From contig DANB01000035.1 in the NCBI GenBank assembly GCA_002497245.1, positions 696 to 9,917 of the forward strand: a stretch of 9,222 nucleotides of DNA, given 5' to 3'. The first letter of the stretch is position 1, and every line of letters begins with the position of its first letter. The stretch comes from Euryarchaeota archaeon UBA439. GTDB lineage: Archaea > Thermoplasmatota > Poseidoniia > Poseidoniales > Thalassarchaeaceae. Below, piece by piece: positions 6,969-9,222 of this stretch. Position numbers and translations under genes: made by a program. The notes under the pieces were generated by a model. The model saw nothing but the letters and a program-made list of their open reading frames with translations, was not told where the DNA came from and ran no database searches.

Positions 6969-7691
6969 ATGAGTCAGTTGCCGGAGGGCGATGATTGGGA
7001 AATGATTGTCTTTGATATTGACGGGACTCTTCTTGATTTAGATGGATTTCAGCCTGAATTAATTCCTCTAATTAGGAAGATAGAAGAAATGGGAATCACT
7101 GTTTCTCTAGCATCTGGAAGAACTCTACCTAACGTAACTCCAATTCAACAGGTATTGGCGGTCAGTGGCTTTGTTGTAGGCGAAAATGGAGGAATGGTTT
7201 GGGATACTAAAGCAGGTTTCCCAATTAGATGTCTAGCTGATGGAAAAAGGGCCAAGGATGCTGCTGAATGGTTAGCAACTCAGATAGAAGGATTAGACCC
7301 TAGAGGTATAGAGACAAATCGCTGGAGAGAAACTGAGTGGTGTTTACTAGATACTGAGAATTATGAAAAAATGAGAGACGCATTAAAGACATCTAGATGG
7401 CCAGATTTACAAGTTGTCCCTACAGGTTTTGCAGTACATATTACAGAAGATGGTCTTAACAAGTCTAGTGGCCTCAAGGTTGCATTTGAACAAAGAGGAA
7501 TTAATCCAAAGAAAGTAATTGCTGTTGGCGATGCATCTAATGATATTCCAATGTTTGAATTATGTGGATTTGCAGTTGCGGTTAATAATGAATTCAAGGG
7601 AGTTGCTGAAGCAGCAGATTACTTGACCGAATCAAAAGGGACACGAGGTACAATCGAATTTCTAGAACAATTCATTATGTCCAGAAGCTAA
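6969..7691 (+). CDS. HAD-superfamily phosphatase, probable archaeal phosphoglycolate phosphatase
   Basis: This 240-residue HAD phosphatase has a C2-type cap. Motif I is DIDGT (16-20, D16 nucleophile and D18), motif II is SGR (49-51), motif III is K165 in NKSSGLK, and motif IV is GDASND (187-192). The cap lies between motifs II and III, with VGENGGMVWD at 70-79. The length and the GENGG and LNKSSGLK signatures resemble archaeal phosphoglycolate phosphatases, which turn 2-phosphoglycolate into glycolate. A sugar-phosphatase role in the related Cof group cannot be excluded. Two starts are plausible: ATG at 6969, or ATG at 7002, which would give the compact MIVFDIDGT opening and has GGAGGG at 6983-6988, though 13 nt away. 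The first is kept. The stop is only 3 bp from the encoded CCA end of the opposing tRNA gene, so no terminator fits between them. Confidence 0.85.
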   Translation: MSQLPEGDDWEMIVFDIDGTLLDLDGFQPELIPLIRKIEEMGITVSLASGRTLPNVTPIQQVLAVSGFVVGENGGMVWDTKAGFPIRCLADGKRAKDAAEWLATQIEGLDPRGIETNRWRETEWCLLDTENYEKMRDALKTSRWPDLQVVPTGFAVHITEDGLNKSSGLKVAFEQRGINPKKVIAVGDASNDIPMFELCGFAVAVNNEFKGVAEAADYLTESKGTRGTIEFLEQFIMSRS

Positions 7692-7694
7692 AGA

Positions 7695-7779
7695 TGGTGC
7701 AGGAGGCAGGATTCGAACCTGCGAAGCTCTACGCATCGGAACTTGAGCCCGACCCCTTTGACCACTCGGGTACACCTGC
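7695..7779 (-). tRNA. tRNA-Leu (anticodon CAA), CCA encoded
   Basis: The minus strand folds as a class II tRNA. The acceptor is GCAGGTG paired with CTCCTGC, with one U-U mismatch at 6:67. The D arm is CCCGAGTGGTCAAAGGGG. The anticodon stem TCGGG/TCCGA encloses loop CTCAAGT, anticodon CAA at 7743-7745, which decodes UUG. The variable arm has about 13 nt (TGCGTAGAGCTTC). The T arm is GCAGG-TTCGAAT-CCTGC. Discriminator A at 7698 suits leucine. CCA is encoded at 7695-7697. No intron is present. Confidence 0.95.
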
Positions 7780-7782
7780 GAG

Positions 7783-7799
7783 CCTCGGAGAGGTTTTTT
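7783..7799 (+). terminator. Small hairpin followed by T6, overlapping the GINS ribosome site
   Basis: CCTC (7783-7786) and GAGG (7790-7793) can pair around a GGA loop, followed at once by six T (7794-7799). This could end phosphatase transcripts that have read through the antisense of the tRNA gene. The stem also contains the GINS ribosome site, so it could equally be a hairpin that masks that site, or chance. A four-pair stem is weak. Confidence 0.3.
7787..7794 (+). promoter_or_regulatory. Ribosome binding site that supports the TTG start at 7804
   Basis: GGAGAGGT ends 9 nt before TTG at 7804 and is a good Shine-Dalgarno match. The next in-frame ATG is 31 codons later, inside the predicted N-terminal helical region, so this site decides in favour of TTG. 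Confidence 0.65.
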
Positions 7800-7806
7800 C
7801 TTATTG
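7794..7806 (-). promoter_or_regulatory. Candidate tRNA-Leu promoter element overlapping the GINS start codon
   Basis: On the minus strand CAATAAGAAAAAA lies 15-27 bp before the mature tRNA 5' end. It is the only A+T-rich box-A-like stretch at a usable distance. It would require a start site at or very near the mature 5' end. It overlaps the TTG start of the neighbouring GINS-like gene. Confidence 0.35.
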
Positions 7807-8769
7807 AGTTCAACGGATGAAGAGACTAGAAAGAAGATAAAGAAAGGAATCATTCATGGCCTTCCTCTGTCTGCCGTAAGTCAGGTTGCTCACATGATTG
7901 ACGAAGTCGCTTCATCAAGATTGACAAAGCAACAACTAATTGTTGTCGAAAAGGCACTTTTTGAATTAACTAGACAACAAAAGTCTAGCCCTAATGTTCC
8001 CAAAGAAATCACAATACCAAATTTTTGGTCTTCGATTCGCCAACTATTGACCAATTTAGAAAATGAGTTAGCTGAAACAATAAGAAATGAAGGGATGAAT
8101 GCTAAGACTCAGTTGCAAACACGCAGACTAGGAGTTGCTAGAACTTCTGTGTCTGATTTAACTAGATTAAGAATGAATGCATTCGCTCAGCATGCTATTC
8201 TGAGTAATCTTGTAAAAACACCAAACGGAAAGCAAAATGAGATTCAAGTACCACCATTAAATTGGCAAAGACATGATCCTTCTGAAAGAATCTACTATAC
8301 AGGAATTGAAAGATTAGTTGAGAAATATAAGAATGAAGTCTCATGGAATAGTATGCTTCATGGAGAAAGACCTGAAGGAATCAAGAAGCCTAACCTTGGA
8401 GGTAATGCTGTATTAACAGAATTTAATGATTCAGAAGAAGTTGAATCTAGTCAAATTACCTCGTCAACATCTCAATCCCAAGAGATATGGAACGAACCTG
8501 AATTAGATGAAGAAGATAGAATAAGGCAAATGGATGAATTTCCTGAAAGAGCTACAGGAGCAATGTCTGCAACTTCTATAGAAGAATCTAATCCTATTGG
8601 TAACCTTTCTGACATGAAAAGAATTAGAATTCTGCAAGATCTTGTAGACCCAATAATTGATGAAGATGGAACAGAAATTCAACTGACTGCGGGAGAAGTT
8701 GCAAACTTTTCATCACTCATGGCAGACACATTAATTGCGGCAGGTTTTGCAGAATCTGCTGAGATATAG
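7804..8769 (+). CDS. Probable GINS complex subunit (Gins51/Gins15-like) with an extended linker
   Basis: The 321-residue product has the two-part layout of archaeal GINS subunits, part of the Cdc45/RecJ-MCM-GINS replicative helicase. The helical A-domain spans about 40-180: a helix ELTRQQKSS, then IPNFWSSIRQLLTNLENELAE (72-92), then SVSDLTRLRMNAFAQHAIL (115-133), which resembles the A-domain helix before the core. The C-terminal B-domain spans about 270-318, with KRIRILQDL, DEDGTEIQLTAGEVANF and ADTLIAAGFAE, closely matching the family pattern of an RVL strand, a G-x-x-x-x-L-x-x-G-E/D-V turn, and a final helix ending LIxxGxAE. Between them is an acidic Ser/Glu-rich linker (about 205-265), making it roughly twice the usual 150-200 residues. 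Residues 1-40 are an extra basic N-terminus. The start is TTG with a good ribosome site. Recognition is by pattern only; the B-domain is the strongest part. Confidence 0.6.
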   Translation: MSSTDEETRKKIKKGIIHGLPLSAVSQVAHMIDEVASSRLTKQQLIVVEKALFELTRQQKSSPNVPKEITIPNFWSSIRQLLTNLENELAETIRNEGMNAKTQLQTRRLGVARTSVSDLTRLRMNAFAQHAILSNLVKTPNGKQNEIQVPPLNWQRHDPSERIYYTGIERLVEKYKNEVSWNSMLHGERPEGIKKPNLGGNAVLTEFNDSEEVESSQITSSTSQSQEIWNEPELDEEDRIRQMDEFPERATGAMSATSIEESNPIGNLSDMKRIRILQDLVDPIIDEDGTEIQLTAGEVANFSSLMADTLIAAGFAESAEI

Positions 8770-8785
8770 AGAAGTAATGACTTAG

Positions 8786-8808
8786 AGTCGTCATTATCCG
8801 ATACGACT
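8786..8808. repeat. Inverted repeat in the GINS-pepC gap
   Basis: AGTCGT (8786-8791) and ACGACT (8803-8808) form a perfect 6-bp inverted repeat around an 11-nt spacer, in the 55-bp gap between the GINS-like gene and the peptidase gene, ending 16 bp before the peptidase ATG. It could be a repressor operator or a leader hairpin; no T tract follows, so a terminator is unlikely. Confidence 0.45.
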
Positions 8809-8824
8809 TACCGAAGGTGAGCCA

Positions 8825-9222
8825 ATGGGAGAATCAGTCACAGATAAACAACTAAAACAATTCAGAATTAACTTCGCTAATGATCCAGCAGCGAAGGTTG
8901 CACAGAATGCAGTTACCAATGGAAATCTAATAGATGTTGCATTAAACAGAGATTTAGTACAAAGTATTGATTCATCATTTTCAATAAAATTAGATGACTG
9001 GAAAGTAACAAATCAGAAAAGCAGTGGAAGATGTTGGTTATTTGCTACTTTGAATCTTTTCAGGCCGGGGACTATGAAAAAATTGAATGTCAAAAACTTT
9101 GAATTCAGTCAATCACATATTCATTTTTGGGATAAATTCGAAAGAAGTAACCATTTCTTTGAGGCTATTATTGATACTGCAGATAGGCCCTTGGATGACA
9201 GGACAATAGGATTCTTACTTGG
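8825..9222 (+). CDS. pepC: Bleomycin hydrolase-type aminopeptidase C (C1B cysteine peptidase), N-terminal part; runs off the window
   Basis: The first 132 codons of a C1B papain-like peptidase are visible and the frame is still open at the window end. These enzymes are cytosolic, form hexameric barrels and trim peptides from the N-terminus. The N-terminal region AQNAVTNGNLIDVALNRD (26-43) and the active-site block DDWKVTNQKSSGRCWLFATL are characteristic: Q64 forms the oxyanion hole and C70 is the catalytic cysteine. LNLFRPGTMKKLNVKNFEFSQ and SHIHFWDKFERSNHFFE (residues 97-113) continue the family pattern. The catalytic His and Asn lie beyond the window. There is no signal peptide, in keeping with a cytoplasmic enzyme. 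The ATG at 8825 follows a strong site, AAGGTGA (8814-8820), by 4 nt. The full gene would be expected to run to about 430-450 codons. The family is best known from bacteria and eukaryotes, so transfer into this lineage is possible. Confidence 0.92.
   Translation, partial: MGESVTDKQLKQFRINFANDPAAKVAQNAVTNGNLIDVALNRDLVQSIDSSFSIKLDDWKVTNQKSSGRCWLFATLNLFRPGTMKKLNVKNFEFSQSHIHFWDKFERSNHFFEAIIDTADRPLDDRTIGFLL

Noticed and set aside
7680..7810. tRNA-associated integration site
   Set aside because: No integrase, no direct repeat of the tRNA 3' end and no change in gene character on either side.
7662..7853. 63-codon minus-strand open frame across the tRNA
   Set aside because: It is the read-through of tRNA-Leu(CAA); the Arg/Pro-rich translation is the usual false peptide from a tRNA gene.
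1..9222. CRISPR array, insertion sequence or defence operon
   Set aside because: No regularly spaced repeats, terminal inverted repeats, transposase or nuclease motifs were seen on either strand.

Overview
This A+T-rich window looks like the chromosome of an uncultured euryarchaeon. The best guess is a marine Poseidoniales (Marine Group II) relative, but that is inference from gene content and not from a marker tree. The archaeal signs are the C-terminal part of an aIF5B-type initiation factor ending in the archaeal/eukaryal-style tail, an archaeal-type phosphoglycolate phosphatase, a protein with the two-domain layout of an archaeal GINS subunit, and short leaders with TATA-like boxes and GGTG/GGAG ribosome sites. 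No phage, transposon, CRISPR or integrase sequence is visible.

Layout. 1-561 (+): 3' part of infB/aIF5B. 646-1629 (+): MoxR-family AAA+ ATPase. 1686-2594 (+): ParA/Soj-type ATPase with no ParB next to it. 2591-3691 (-): a 366-residue, almost wholly helical, proline-free coiled-coil protein whose stop codon overlaps the ParA stop in a shared TTAA. 3810-4202 (-): a small protein made of three tandem zinc ribbons. 4228-6882 (-): a P1B-type heavy-metal ATPase with one intact and one apparently degenerate HMA domain. 6969-7691 (+): HAD phosphatase. 7695-7779 (-): tRNA-Leu(CAA) with encoded CCA. 7804-8769 (+): probable GINS subunit with a TTG start. 8825 to the window end (+): N-terminal part of a bleomycin-hydrolase-type C1B cysteine peptidase.

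Organisation. The minus-strand run 6882 to 2591 (metal ATPase, zinc-ribbon protein, coiled-coil protein) is flanked by plus-strand genes on both sides. The ATPase and zinc-ribbon genes are 25 bp apart and probably co-transcribed. The coiled-coil gene has room for its own promoter. On the left, infB, moxR and parA read in one direction with short gaps. On the right, the phosphatase, tRNA-Leu and GINS genes are packed so tightly (3 bp and 24 bp gaps) that the tRNA promoter and the GINS ribosome site must overlap neighbouring genes.

Most of the window is housekeeping: translation initiation, replication, metal homeostasis, 2-phosphoglycolate salvage and peptide turnover. The least explained parts are the ParA/coiled-coil convergent pair, the partnerless MoxR with strongly biased codon choice, the metal ATPase with mixed subgroup motifs next to a triple zinc-ribbon protein, and the long-linker GINS-like protein. 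I see no clear evidence for a wholly new system.
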